A stretch of 64,000 bases of DNA from Paenibacillus lutrae (GCF_009757775.1 NZ_RHLK01000007.1:188869-252868); one strand, 5' to 3'; counted from the stretch's first letter, positions 1 to 8,615 are shown. Notes: a model not told the origin generated them from the sequence alone. Made by a program: numbers and translations.

Positions 1-659
1 ATCTCTTCGGCCCACCCCTCAATGATTTCATTGCATAAGCCGCTTCCCATCCTCGCTTCATCGAACAGCTCTCGCGGTGTCCCCGGGAATCCGGACTCCC
101 GCGCCCTTGTGAGGAGAGCGGTCATAGAAGCCCTTTGTTCATACGTGGTCCGGGTGCCTTTATCGAATAAAGAATGGCCGATTTCGCCCGCCCTGTCATG
201 CTGCCCGGTAACAAGCTTGCCCCCGCAGTGGAGCGCTCCGCCGATTCCGGTTCCGATTGTGAGGCAGAAGAAGTGATCATAGCTGCGGGCTGCGCCCTTC
301 CACTTCTCCCCTATGGCTGCTGCATTCACATCGTTAGCTACGCGGGTCGGCAGACCATATGCCTGCTCCATGCAGGTCTTCAGATTCGTACCCAGGTACC
401 CGGGCATCGTACCGCCGGCGTAAATAATCTCGCCTGTCTGCGAATCGACGACTCCGGCCGTACTGATTCCAATCCCTTGCACGGCTCCATACTTCTCCAG
501 AAGAACCCGCATGATCTTCAGCAGTTCTTCCGGTATCCGCTGCTTACAGTCGGCCCGGGGCGTGGGTGCAGAGTCATGATACAAGATCTCCCCGGCATCA
601 TTAATGACTGCGTACTTCATATCCGTACCGCCGACATCTATGGCTGCATAAAGTTTCAT
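1..659 (-). CDS. ROK-family sugar kinase, C-terminus cut by window edge (NanK-like)
   Basis: About 219 codons are visible and the gene runs off the left edge. The start is the ATG at 659, opening with MKLYAAIDVGGTDMKYAV, the ROK phosphate-binding motif (DxGGT). The ROK signature AGEIGHSLF follows near residue 155. The CxCGxxGC zinc-binding cluster usual after this motif in classical glucokinases is absent; the sequence continues KGTRTTYEQRASMTAL, as in zinc-less Firmicute ROK kinases. The product should phosphorylate a hexose or amino sugar with ATP in the cytoplasm. It lies 146 bp downstream of the YhcH-like gene, at the end of an ABC-sugar operon. Together with the YjhC-like oxidoreductase, this context favours N-acetylmannosamine kinase (NanK), but a glucokinase cannot be excluded. 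Confidence 0.85.
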   Translation of the reverse strand, partial: MKLYAAIDVGGTDMKYAVINDAGEILYHDSAPTPRADCKQRIPEELLKIMRVLLEKYGAVQGIGISTAGVVDSQTGEIIYAGGTMPGYLGTNLKTCMEQAYGLPTRVANDVNAAAIGEKWKGAARSYDHFFCLTIGTGIGGALHCGGKLVTGQHDRAGEIGHSLFDKGTRTTYEQRASMTALLTRARESGFPGTPRELFDEARMGSGLCNEIIEGWAEE

Positions 660-805
660 ACATCATCCCTTCATTCTCCAACGGCTGACGATTTATATCC
701 TTGTATATAGATGAAAATACTTGGTTTATAAGGTATGCACACCCGCTTGACGCCCCTAGTGCGCCGCTTGTTAGTGATTTTAGCCGATACAGCTGCCTGC
801 ACCTC

Positions 806-1246
806 TTAAACCTCGATTTTATAGATGATTTTGGTTACTTCTTGTTCCAGCTCTTCGTGCGCCCCTACCAGATGAGTATCCTCCGGAAAACAAATCAGAA
901 AGTAACCCGGCTCTAAATACCCGCTTAACCGTTGTCCGGCTGCTACATCACCGAAATAGATATCCCGCTCCCGGTCGTATTCACTCCGGCTTGTCAGACA
1001 CTCCACATTGCTGACTTCCACATACTCTCTTCCTTCGAGGACAATATGGATGTCGATAAACCTGTTGTGCGCTTCGTATCTTTTTTCGCTTTTCGGAGTC
1101 GTAGTAAACGAAATACGGTTTTTACGGAAATCAGCCGTTCCATGAGTCTCTCCGAGCAGATTGGTCCGGATATCTTGAATGCAGCTCATCATTCTCGGAT
1201 TCTCAAAAGCATACTGCCCCAGATTAGCGATTTTATCGTAAATCAT
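806..1246 (-). CDS. YhcH/YjgK/YiaL family protein (NanQ-type sialic acid anomerase candidate)
   Basis: This 146-residue protein matches the whole YhcH/YjgK/YiaL (DUF386) family, which forms a small cupin-like beta barrel. Recognisable family features are EAHNRFIDIHIVLEGREYVE in the middle and GYFLICFPEDTHLVG near the C-terminus, whose His and Glu/Asp residues are the usual metal ligands. E. coli YhcH (NanQ) sits in the sialic acid operon and equilibrates Neu5Ac anomers; YiaL and EbgC are paralogues in other sugar operons. The start codon overlaps the stop of the upstream Gfo/Idh gene by 4 bp (ATGA type), so the two are translationally coupled. The role in sialic acid use is inferred from the neighbours. 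Confidence 0.88.
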   Translation of the reverse strand: MIYDKIANLGQYAFENPRMMSCIQDIRTNLLGETHGTADFRKNRISFTTTPKSEKRYEAHNRFIDIHIVLEGREYVEVSNVECLTSRSEYDRERDIYFGDVAAGQRLSGYLEPGYFLICFPEDTHLVGAHEELEQEVTKIIYKIEV

Positions 1247-2367
1247 GCCTTAACGGCCTCTCTCCCGGTAATTTCGTGCACGCTGACTTTTCTGTCTTCT
1301 TCGATGGATAAAGTGAGGGCATCCGCTGTTGCAATCGAAGCCCGGGCCGCTGTTCCATCCAGCAGGGGCTTGAATTCTTCCTCTACCGGAGCTCCCTGCA
1401 TAATGCTGTGGAAGTAGTTCATTTCCTTGCTCATGATGCTGTGAAGCCACATCGGAGGCGTCATATTCGGTCTGCCGTACATAATGGCACCGTCGATCTC
1501 CAGGCCCTTGTAGATGCGGGTACGGTCGTCGTCTTCTTCCCGGCTTTCGTGAAGCAGGAACTGCTCCTCTCCGTCCGGCGTTTTCAAGACTACTCGGACG
1601 TCCTGCATATCAATGAGAATGGCGCCCTTCGTGCCTTGGATTTTGACATAATGCTCACTCCATCTAAAAGCGGAACCGTATTGAAGAGTGGCGAAACGGT
1701 TGCCCGCGAATTCCAGCGTAATAAACAGCATGTCGTCCTCATCGCCGAATTGTTCGCCTTGATGGGCCACGTTGCCGCCTACCATACACACTCTTTCGGC
1801 CGGTCCCATCAAGAACTGGATGAAATCAAGCTCATGGATATGGTGATAGAGATGCCCGCCTGAAATCTCCCGCTTCTTCTTCCAGCTAACCTCTTGCTGA
1901 GGCTCCTCCCAGCCGTTGCGTTCTGCATGACAGAAAAGCAGATCGCCGATCTTGCCCTCATTAATGAGCTGCTTCGCCTTCCGAACCCCGTTCATGAAGT
2001 TCATTACATGACCGGCCATGAAGATAAGGCCCTTATCCTTCGTTGTCTTAATCATCTCGTTGCAGTCTTCATACGATAATGCAATGGGTTTCTCGCAGAA
2101 TATGTGTTTCCCGTGAGCCGCCGCACGCAGCACCGGCTCTTTGTGGTATCCGTTCGGAGAAGCGACCAGAACCGCTGTAACATCGGGTCTCTTGCAGAGC
2201 GATTCAATGCTCGGCTCCACGTCACAGTTTAATTCCTTCGCTACGGACTCCGCATTGACGGGGTCATAGACCGCGACGACCTTAGCCCCATCCAGCGCAT
2301 CGATTAATCTGGCTAATCCTGCTCCGAAGTACCCCGCACCTACTACTGCATAATTCACTGTCTTCAT
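1243..2367 (-). CDS. Gfo/Idh/MocA oxidoreductase, YjhC/NanOx-like
   Basis: This NAD(P)-dependent oxidoreductase has about 374 residues from the chosen ATG at 2367, which follows AAAGGGG. A longer frame reaches 2430 but has no ribosome site. The N-terminal Rossmann fold starts NYAVVGAGYFGAGLARLI. The catalytic EKP motif is in HIFCEKPIALSYEDC, and the substrate-side His cluster is GGHLYHHIHELDF. Compared from memory, the protein resembles E. coli YjhC along its length (for example FCEKPIALSYEDC, AERNGWE, SGGHLYHHIHELD). YjhC and Ruminococcus gnavus NanOx convert 2,7-anhydro-Neu5Ac to Neu5Ac by an oxidation/reduction cycle. The gene sits between the ABC permeases and the YhcH-like gene, which supports a sialic acid role. 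Confidence 0.88.
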   Translation of the reverse strand: MKTVNYAVVGAGYFGAGLARLIDALDGAKVVAVYDPVNAESVAKELNCDVEPSIESLCKRPDVTAVLVASPNGYHKEPVLRAAAHGKHIFCEKPIALSYEDCNEMIKTTKDKGLIFMAGHVMNFMNGVRKAKQLINEGKIGDLLFCHAERNGWEEPQQEVSWKKKREISGGHLYHHIHELDFIQFLMGPAERVCMVGGNVAHQGEQFGDEDDMLFITLEFAGNRFATLQYGSAFRWSEHYVKIQGTKGAILIDMQDVRVVLKTPDGEEQFLLHESREEDDDRTRIYKGLEIDGAIMYGRPNMTPPMWLHSIMSKEMNYFHSIMQGAPVEEEFKPLLDGTAARASIATADALTLSIEEDRKVSVHEITGREAVKA

Positions 2368-2395
2368 CTTATTAACCCCTTTCTTATTTGTACCA

Positions 2396-3232
2396 TTATT
2401 TGACGGACCCATCGGATAAACCGCCGGCAATTTTATTTTGAATCAGCATGAAGAAGAGCACCGAAGGCAGAATGATAATAACGGATGCTGCCATCATTTC
2501 TCCCCAATCCAGAATCTCGGACCCCGTTAAGGAATAGAGAGCGACGGAAATCGGCATTTTGCCCGAGCTGTTGATCAATAAGAGAGCAAACAAGAATTCG
2601 TTCCAGGTGTTAATGAACGTATAGATGGCCGTAGCCACGACCCCCGGTGAGACCACCGGCAGCACGACTTGAATAAAGACCCTCAATTTGCCCGCCCCGT
2701 CCACTCGGGCCGCCTCTTCGATTTCAACGGGAACGGTCTGGAAGAAACCGATCAGCATCCAGATCGCATAAGGGATAGAGAAGGACAAGTACGTAATGAC
2801 CAAACCGGTCCACGTGTTGACCAGGCCCATTTTAATAATAATGATGGAGTATGGGACGGCCAGCAGAATAGGCGGGAACATATACGTGGTAATGAGCAGC
2901 TTGGTCATTTTTTTACCGGCTTTAGGGAAGAACCGTACGATGCCGTAGGCTGCCAGGGCCGACACGACGATCGTAATCAAGGTGGCCGATAAAGAGACAA
3001 GCAGACTGTTTTTTATATTCGTCGTAAAGTTCAGATCGTTCAAAACCCTCGAGTAATACTCCATCGTAAAGGTTTTAGGGAAAAAGGCTAAGGGATGGTT
3101 GGCCATTTCACCGGATGTCTTGAAGGAAGACAAGATAATCCAGACCAAAGGGAAGGCTGCGACAATAGCCAAGATACTGAGAAATAGATACAAGAAAACA
3201 ATCGTTATCTTACTTCCGCCAACTTGCTTCAT
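2396..3232 (-). CDS. ABC sugar transporter permease, MalG/UgpE type
   Basis: Integral membrane permease of a carbohydrate importer (CUT1 family), about 278 residues from the ATG at 3232, preceded by AAAGGGAGG. About six hydrophobic segments are visible. The EAA loop that docks on the ATPase is EEAARVDGAGKLRVF followed by a VLP motif. The start codon overlaps the TAA of the upstream permease, indicating translational coupling. No ATPase gene is present in the operon, so it probably uses a shared MsmX-type ATPase, as is common in Bacillota CUT1 systems. The substrate is inferred from downstream enzymes to be a sialic acid or related sugar. Confidence 0.93.
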   Translation of the reverse strand: MKQVGGSKITIVFLYLFLSILAIVAAFPLVWIILSSFKTSGEMANHPLAFFPKTFTMEYYSRVLNDLNFTTNIKNSLLVSLSATLITIVVSALAAYGIVRFFPKAGKKMTKLLITTYMFPPILLAVPYSIIIIKMGLVNTWTGLVITYLSFSIPYAIWMLIGFFQTVPVEIEEAARVDGAGKLRVFIQVVLPVVSPGVVATAIYTFINTWNEFLFALLLINSSGKMPISVALYSLTGSEILDWGEMMAASVIIILPSVLFFMLIQNKIAGGLSDGSVK

Positions 3233-4212
3233 TATCGATCCTCCCTTTCCCATTTGTTTAGGAGCCTGAAGTACAGCAAGCAAATGCTTAACAAGAAGAG
3301 CAGGAGAATGACCGTAATGGCCGATGCGATTCCCAACTGTTTAAGACCCCAGCCTGCTTTAAAAGCAAAAATAGGCAAGGTCGTGGTTAAATCGGATGGT
3401 CCGCCGCCTGTCATCAGGTAGAGAAGATCGAAATTGTTGAAAATCCAGATCGTTCTCAGCACCAGCAGCAGTCCGATGACCGAACGGATATGACGGACTG
3501 TAATCGCCCAGAACGACTGCCAAGGGGTAGCTCCATCCATAACGGCCGCTTCATACTGGTCTCCCGGTATGGTCTTGAGCGCCGACAAAATGTTGACCAT
3601 AAAAAGTGGAGCGCCGAACCAGATATTGATAAAGACGACCGACCCGAAAACGAAGCTTGAATCGGCAAAAAAGTTAATGTTCTGTTCCGTAATTCCCAGC
3701 GTTGTTAATAGATTTGGAAAAAAACCGTATACATCGTTGAATATCCATTTCCATGAGAACGCAATGACAATGGCCGGGAACGTCCAGGGAATAATAAGCA
3801 TCGTACGGAAGAAGCCCGAGAATCTTGGAATCTTGTTCAGCGCCAGTGCCGCCGCAAATCCTATAAGCAGCTGCCCCGCTATGGAGAAGACCGTCCACTT
3901 GATCGAATTGTAGAAAGCGACATAGAAGTCGGGATTGGTGAGGACAAAGATGAAATTATCCAGTCCGACCCAAGAATACGTTGCTCTAACCAGATGCCTG
4001 GAAGTAAAACTGAAATAAATGCTTGAGAATATGGGGTAAATCAACAATAGAATAACGATTAATACAGCAGGCAGGATAAATAATAAACCTGTTGTATTCA
4101 TGCTCTTGATCTTGCCGCTAATGGATCTCACCCGCTTCACTCCACTTCTGAAAGTTAGTACAAACAATCTCTCCTCTCTCGAGCATCGCCTATCTCCGGT
4201 TAAGGGTTCCAA
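3232..4212 (-). CDS. ABC sugar transporter permease, MalF/UgpA type
   Basis: First permease of the pair, with about six membrane segments beginning near MNTTGLLFILPAVLIVIL. The EAA loop is YEAAVMDGATPWQSFWAI. The N-terminus is uncertain: the open frame begins at a TTG (4212) only a few bases after GGGG, and the first ATG (4101) has no clear ribosome site. About 15 bp separate the frame from the stop of the binding-protein gene, so an internal TTG or GTG start is likely. With the neighbouring permease and lipoprotein it forms a CUT1 importer. Confidence 0.92.
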   Translation of the reverse strand: MEPLTGDRRCSREERLFVLTFRSGVKRVRSISGKIKSMNTTGLLFILPAVLIVILLLIYPIFSSIYFSFTSRHLVRATYSWVGLDNFIFVLTNPDFYVAFYNSIKWTVFSIAGQLLIGFAAALALNKIPRFSGFFRTMLIIPWTFPAIVIAFSWKWIFNDVYGFFPNLLTTLGITEQNINFFADSSFVFGSVVFINIWFGAPLFMVNILSALKTIPGDQYEAAVMDGATPWQSFWAITVRHIRSVIGLLLVLRTIWIFNNFDLLYLMTGGGPSDLTTTLPIFAFKAGWGLKQLGIASAITVILLLFLLSICLLYFRLLNKWEREDR

Positions 4213-4227
4213 TGCCCCTAATTTTCT

Positions 4228-5559
4228 TCATTTGGCCATTCTAAATAAACTATTCAGCTCTTTTTCAGCTTTCTTAGCCGCTTTATCCACCGGTTCATTC
4301 TTCAGCAGAATGTCAGCGAACATTCTCTCAATGACACCTTGGCCTGTGAGAAGCCCGGATTCCAAGGTGGGTTCATATTCCATTCCTATCGCCGTTCCCT
4401 TGTTGACCGCATCGCTGATCACCCCGACCGCACCGCTGAACTTTTGAATAGTAGGCTCATTAAGGAAGTCGGGATCAGTTGTGATATCTTTCATCGCAGG
4501 GAGCATGCCGACAGGAACAGAGTGCAGGAATTTAATGTACCTTTCTTTCTCGTACAAGCTTTCTATGAAAGCTTTGGCAATCTCCGGGTGCTTGCTGTTC
4601 TTCCAGACGACCATCGGAATGTTGGAGGTCTCAATACCGTTCGACGGATCAGCAGCATTGATCTTAGGAATTGGAGCAGCGTCGATCTGATCGATTAAAG
4701 CAGGTGAGTTGGAGGCTACGCCGCCGATCTGAAAGCCGCTGTTGAAATCAAAAGCTGTCTTCCCCTGATAGAACAGCGTAGCCTGATCCAGCACTTTAAA
4801 GTTAACGGAGCCGGACGGAGACGTGTTCTTATACATCTTCACCCAGTAATTAATTCCGTCTATAGCCGCCTTGCTGGTTAGATTGGCCTTACCCTCGGGT
4901 GTAATCAGGGCCTCGCCCGCCGAGCGGACATACAGGTTCAAGAATCTCGTAGCCATCATATCGCCCGATCCCATCGGAACGGATAAGCCGTTGACCGCAG
5001 GCGGATTATTGATTTTCTTAGCGGCATCGAATAATTCATCCCACGTTTCGGGGACTTTCAGCTGAGCCTTCTGCAGCAGATCCTTCCGGTACCACATGAC
5101 TTGAGCATGAGAATACAAAGGAATGGAATAGTTGCTCCCGTCCACGGTCCCTTCTTTGATCGGAGCTTCGTAGAACCGTTCGCGCCCGATATTATCAATG
5201 ACATCATTAATCGGTATAATCGCATCGGCATCGATCATTTCGACCACATGGTTGGGCAAGGCCGTACTGACATCGGGTACTTGTCCGGCTTGTACGCCTG
5301 TTGTCCACTTGGTGTAAAATTCAGGCCAGGCGAATGTCTCGATCCGGATCTTCACTCCGGGATGCTCTTTCATGAATGAGCTGGCCGCATCTTTCATAAA
5401 TTCGTTCCTTGCCCCTTGGGTGAAGGAATGCCACAGAACGATCTCACCGTGTAAGTTCCCGTCCTGATCAACTGTCGGCGGCAATGCTTCCTCTTTACTG
5501 CAGGCGGATGTAAACAACATCACGGAAGCGACTATACAGGGCAGCCACTTGTTCTTCAT
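4228..5559 (-). CDS. ABC sugar-binding lipoprotein (extracellular solute-binding family 1)
   Basis: Substrate-binding lipoprotein of about 443 residues. The ATG at 5559 is chosen because it follows GGAAGGGG/GAGGTG and starts a signal peptide (MKNKWLPCIVASVMLF) ending in the lipobox TSAC. The mature protein begins CSKEEA. The fold is typical of family-1 sugar-binding proteins: GEIVLWHSFTQGARNEF near the N-terminus, VMWYRKDLLQKA in the middle and a C-terminal helical lobe. It is the first gene of the importer operon, so its upstream region carries the main control sites: a cre box and a phased direct repeat. The likely ligand is a sialic acid derivative, by context only. Confidence 0.92.
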   Translation of the reverse strand: MKNKWLPCIVASVMLFTSACSKEEALPPTVDQDGNLHGEIVLWHSFTQGARNEFMKDAASSFMKEHPGVKIRIETFAWPEFYTKWTTGVQAGQVPDVSTALPNHVVEMIDADAIIPINDVIDNIGRERFYEAPIKEGTVDGSNYSIPLYSHAQVMWYRKDLLQKAQLKVPETWDELFDAAKKINNPPAVNGLSVPMGSGDMMATRFLNLYVRSAGEALITPEGKANLTSKAAIDGINYWVKMYKNTSPSGSVNFKVLDQATLFYQGKTAFDFNSGFQIGGVASNSPALIDQIDAAPIPKINAADPSNGIETSNIPMVVWKNSKHPEIAKAFIESLYEKERYIKFLHSVPVGMLPAMKDITTDPDFLNEPTIQKFSGAVGVISDAVNKGTAIGMEYEPTLESGLLTGQGVIERMFADILLKNEPVDKAAKKAEKELNSLFRMAK

Positions 5560-5701
5560 ACACCTCGACCCCTTCCCGGATGAATTGAATGAGTGAATGT
5601 TAAGCCGAATTTGTACTTTAGCCATAAAATGCTACTGCCGGAGAGCACGCGTCTCCGTAAGTCCCCCAGCCAAATCTATTCGGTCACTCCACCTCCACTT
5701 T

Positions 5702-5716
5702 AGAATGCGTTTTCAA
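5702..5716 (-). promoter_or_regulatory. cre box (CcpA site) upstream of the sugar ABC operon
   Basis: On the minus strand the 15-mer TTGAAAACGCATTCT fits every position of the Bacillus cre consensus WTGNAANCGNWNNCW. It lies about 143 bp upstream of the binding-protein start codon, a usual place for carbon catabolite repression of a sugar importer. No convincing -35/-10 pair was identified, so its position relative to the transcription start is unknown. Confidence 0.6.
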
Positions 5717-5779
5717 TTGTTCTTTCATATGATTTATTGAATTCAGTTGAAATGTTCTATGCCTATAAGGATACCCAAA

Positions 5780-5807
5780 ATCAAACCGTACTTGAATATA
5801 TCAAACC
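5780..5807. promoter_or_regulatory. Direct repeat with 20-bp period, candidate AraC operator
   Basis: The octamer ATCAAACC (GGTTTGAT on the minus strand) occurs twice, at 5780-5787 and 5800-5807, exactly 20 bp apart, close to two helical turns. AraC-family activators bind direct half-sites with this kind of spacing. The site lies between the araC-type gene and the ABC operon it probably controls, about 65 bp upstream of the cre box. Binding by the adjacent regulator is inference. Confidence 0.45.
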
Positions 5808-5851
5808 AATCAAAACTAGCACAAATCGCTTAATATCCGGTCCGATTCCCA

Positions 5852-6688
5852 CTATTTTCTTGCCAGCTGCCGGTATGAATAGGGGGTCACTCCATAGTGC
5901 TTTTTGAAAATTCTAGAGAAATAATTCGGATCTTCAATTCCGACCTGATAGGCAATATCCGAGATTCTTTCATCCGATTCCAGAATTTTTTTGGCCGCAA
6001 CGACCATTTTGAGCTCGATAATAAATTCACTTGGCGATTTCCCCGTGTGCTGCTTAAATAAGCGGCGCAGAGAAGAAGAACTGATCTGTACCCTTTTGCC
6101 CAAATCTTCGATGCGGATATTCTTATCAAAATGATTCATGATATAATCCATCACAATTTCGACCCGGTTATCCGGATTATTGTCTGCCTTGATTGTCCTT
6201 GTCGTATTCGGTCTCTCCAAGAAAGCCTCCGAGGAATCAAGCAGGTAGCCGACGATCAGCTCCAGATAGCCTCTTAGCATGAAATATTTGCCTCTGCTCA
6301 CGGATCCCTTCTCTCGTATAATGCAATTGAAATAATATTTGACCTGCACGTCATGACACTTCACTTTGGCATCAAATCCGAGGATTTCCGACCAAATCTC
6401 CCGATCCGTGAGCGGAAAAGCCGCTGTAAAACGGATACTGATAAAAGTAAAATCATCCGTTGACGCTTCGCAAGACAGCGCACTTCCCTGGGGGATATAC
6501 ACAATATCATCTTCCTCCAGTTCGTACAGCGTCTCATCGATTTGGAATCGTCCCCGCCCTTTCTGGATAAAACGGATCATGGAATAGGGGATCGAAGCCT
6601 CGTAATAACTCCAGGTATTCGGAAAAGAGTACTTCTCCGCATACACAAAATTTAACCGGAATGCCTGCAGCAGATTATTAACGGACAA
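5852..6688 (-). CDS. AraC-family transcriptional regulator of the sugar operon
   Basis: The protein has 278 residues with a TTG start at 6688, preceded by GAGGAG at 9 bases. The N-terminal half is a cupin-like sensing domain (QKGRGRFQIDETLYELEEDD, then IPQGSALSCEAS). The C-terminal 100 residues contain two helix-turn-helix motifs: IRIEDLGKRVQISSSSLRRL and ISDIAYQVGIEDPNYFSRIF, with the family end motif GVTPYSYRQ. It is co-directional with and directly upstream of the importer operon, so it is the likely local activator, responding to the transported sugar or a metabolite. The gap of about 290 bp to the operon holds the putative operator and cre box. Confidence 0.92.
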   Translation of the reverse strand: MSVNNLLQAFRLNFVYAEKYSFPNTWSYYEASIPYSMIRFIQKGRGRFQIDETLYELEEDDIVYIPQGSALSCEASTDDFTFISIRFTAAFPLTDREIWSEILGFDAKVKCHDVQVKYYFNCIIREKGSVSRGKYFMLRGYLELIVGYLLDSSEAFLERPNTTRTIKADNNPDNRVEIVMDYIMNHFDKNIRIEDLGKRVQISSSSLRRLFKQHTGKSPSEFIIELKMVVAAKKILESDERISDIAYQVGIEDPNYFSRIFKKHYGVTPYSYRQLARK

Positions 6689-6758
6689 GATTGCTCACTC
6701 CTCTATAGGTGCATACTTATTGGGGCCCAGCTAAACTAACTTGATAACTCCCCGTGTA

Positions 6759-6788
6759 TAAAAAACAGCCGCCGGGCATTCCGGCAGC
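6759..6788 (-). terminator. Hairpin plus T-tract reading leftward, upstream of araC-type gene
   Basis: GCCGCCGG (6768-6775) pairs with CCGGCAGC (6781-6788) with one mismatch around a 5-base loop. On the minus strand the stem is followed by GTTTTTTAT, the form of an intrinsic terminator. No minus-strand gene ends nearby: the next one to the right is the LysR gene at 7582. It may block read-through into the araC-type gene, or be a leader attenuator. The remaining 6689-7015 gap shows no gene. Confidence 0.4.
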
Positions 6789-7015
6789 CTGATCCATCAC
6801 GAATTCAGAAATCTTCCTGCGTTAAATCGGATTGAACACCTGTGGCAGTTCCTATTCTCCTATCGAAGATTCGAGATGTCTGTGATTGTAACAGCAATGG
6901 AAGCGAGATTCAATTCTGTACCGGGAGCTGAGGTTTGTCTTTCCTGAAGGTATTACAGGTATACTATAAATAGGATATAAAAAAGAGATGGATACATTCA
7001 TTCGGAGGATATAGC

Positions 7016-7345
7016 ATGCAAAAATTAATGAGTTTAAACGAAGTGAAGCAGGTGGTCAGGGAAAAGCCGCTGGTTCTTATGGTCATCAAAACCGGCCAAT
7101 GCGGAGTGTGTGAATCCGTCCAGGCGAAAGTAGCCGTCATGCTGGAATCCCACGCGGACATCATGGGCATCTATGTCTATATGGAGGACGCGCCGGATGC
7201 CGCTTCCGAATACCTGGCCCTTGCCGCGCCCACCGTCCTACTTTTCTACGAAGGAAAAGAAGTCTACCGCGCCGCCCGCTTTGTGCGCTTTGACGAGCTG
7301 GAGTATGTGCTGGCCCAGTATGAGGAAGCCTTAGGGGAAGGTTGA
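7016..7345 (+). CDS. Thioredoxin-like protein with CGVC active site
   Basis: A 109-residue thioredoxin-fold protein. The ATG at 7016 follows GGAGG at 7 bases. The active site is TGQCGVCESV near residue 27, a CxxC with Gly-Val between the cysteines rather than Gly-Pro. The cis-Pro region is ALAAPTVLLFYEGKE. No signal peptide is visible, so it should act in the cytoplasm as a small disulfide reductase or co-chaperone-like thioredoxin. It stands alone, with about 240 bp of apparently non-coding DNA after it. The exact partner is unknown. Confidence 0.88.
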   Translation: MQKLMSLNEVKQVVREKPLVLMVIKTGQCGVCESVQAKVAVMLESHADIMGIYVYMEDAPDAASEYLALAAPTVLLFYEGKEVYRAARFVRFDELEYVLAQYEEALGEG

Positions 7346-7581
7346 ACGTACAAGCTGCCCTGGTACGGATCCGATTTCTTTCATCGCGTACCTGTCCTAA
7401 TAGAAAAGAATGTCCCGGCAAGCCATTGGGAGTTTGGACAAATAGTCTCGATAAATCTCTTCTTGAAAAACCGCATGTCCTTTGACGTTATCCTTGTGCA
7501 GCTAGGAGGATCCGTTAAAGGTGCTGGGTAGAATCAACCGGTGGTGCAGGCCGGATGGCACAAGGCAGAAACTTACCGTAT

Positions 7582-8454
7582 CTAATGCGGGGTCTCAACA
7601 GCACTGGTGCGAGCCACTATTTCATCGATAAAGCGCTGCAGGGTGCTCGTTAAATACGAATCTTTACGCCGGATAAAGATGGTCGTGATCTCGCGGTAAG
7701 GCTCCGGTACGTTATGAGAATACACGGTACCGCTGGCAACCAGATCCTTGATAGCGGATTCCGGAATAATCGTCATTCCGACTCCGGCAGCTACACTCCC
7801 GATGATCGTCCCGAACGTCCCGAACTCCATAATCTGCTTCGGGACGATTCCCTCGACTTTCAGCCAGCTTTCGAGCCTTCCGCGGTACCCGCAGCCTTTA
7901 TTGTAGAGCAGCAGGGGCTTGGTTGTGATATCCTCCACAGCGAAGGTATCCGCCTTGCTAACCAGAACCAGCCTCTCCTGGATCACCTCGACCTGCTCGA
8001 TTAACGGATGCCGGATGGGTCCTGTAACGAAGGCTCCATCCAGCTTCATATCAATGACCTCCTGCAGCAGCAGATCGGTCACCCCGGCCTTCAAAGATAT
8101 TTCCACATTCGGGTACTTACGATAATAGGACGACAGGATATATGGAAGAGCTGCTACAGTCTCTACAATGCCAATCTCAAGCACACCGGAAGGATTCAAT
8201 TTGTCTTGAAAGGTTTGCTTCATTTCATCCACTTTGGATAGGATTTCTCTTGAATATTCCAGCAGCCGCTTTCCTTCTGTGTTTAGAATCATCCCTCTTT
8301 TGTGCCGGTAAAATAAGGGCGTCTGGAGCTCTTTCTCCAGCAGCTTAATCCGGGCCGTCACATTCGACTGAACATAGCTGAGCTCCAAAGCGGCTTTACT
8401 GACACTGCCATGTGCCGCTACGGCCTGAAAGATTCTTAAGTCGTTTAACTCCAA
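7582..8454 (-). CDS. LysR-family transcriptional regulator
   Basis: A 290-residue LysR-type regulator. The winged helix-turn-helix is at residues 1-60 (MELNDLRIFQAVAAHGSVSK, then ALELSYVQSNVTARIKLLEK). The rest is a periplasmic-binding-protein-like effector domain with GVLEIGIVETVAALP and GVGMTIIPESAI. It is divergent from the EamA exporter gene 161 bp away, the usual arrangement for a LysR regulator and its target. A T-N11-A box sits in the shared promoter region. The ligand is unknown, but may be the substrate of the exporter. Confidence 0.92.
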   Translation of the reverse strand: MELNDLRIFQAVAAHGSVSKAALELSYVQSNVTARIKLLEKELQTPLFYRHKRGMILNTEGKRLLEYSREILSKVDEMKQTFQDKLNPSGVLEIGIVETVAALPYILSSYYRKYPNVEISLKAGVTDLLLQEVIDMKLDGAFVTGPIRHPLIEQVEVIQERLVLVSKADTFAVEDITTKPLLLYNKGCGYRGRLESWLKVEGIVPKQIMEFGTFGTIIGSVAAGVGMTIIPESAIKDLVASGTVYSHNVPEPYREITTIFIRRKDSYLTSTLQRFIDEIVARTSAVETPH

Positions 8455-8498
8455 GGTGCTCCCTCCTCTGTTTCAAATGCTTATCTCTTCATTCTGGT

Positions 8499-8513
8499 AT
8501 CATTATAAATGAT
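8499..8513. promoter_or_regulatory. LysR box candidate (T-N11-A) between lysR and eamA genes
   Basis: ATCATTATAAATGAT has 5-bp inverted arms and contains T-N11-A, the generic LysR recognition geometry. It is central to the 161-bp divergent intergenic region. A further ATCATT at 8531-8536 could form a second half-site. Binding is inferred from position and symmetry only. Confidence 0.45.
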
Positions 8514-8615
8514 GATAACCTTTATTTATAATCATTTTACTAGAGACTTGCATCTCCCCTATGATGATTGGTGTACATCAAGCCGGCATCTACATACTAG
8601 GGAGAGAGACAACAC

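Noticed and set aside
174-710. 178-residue plus-strand frame at the left end
   Set aside because: It is antisense to the ROK kinase, whose DxGGT and AGEIGH motifs are unmistakable on the minus strand.
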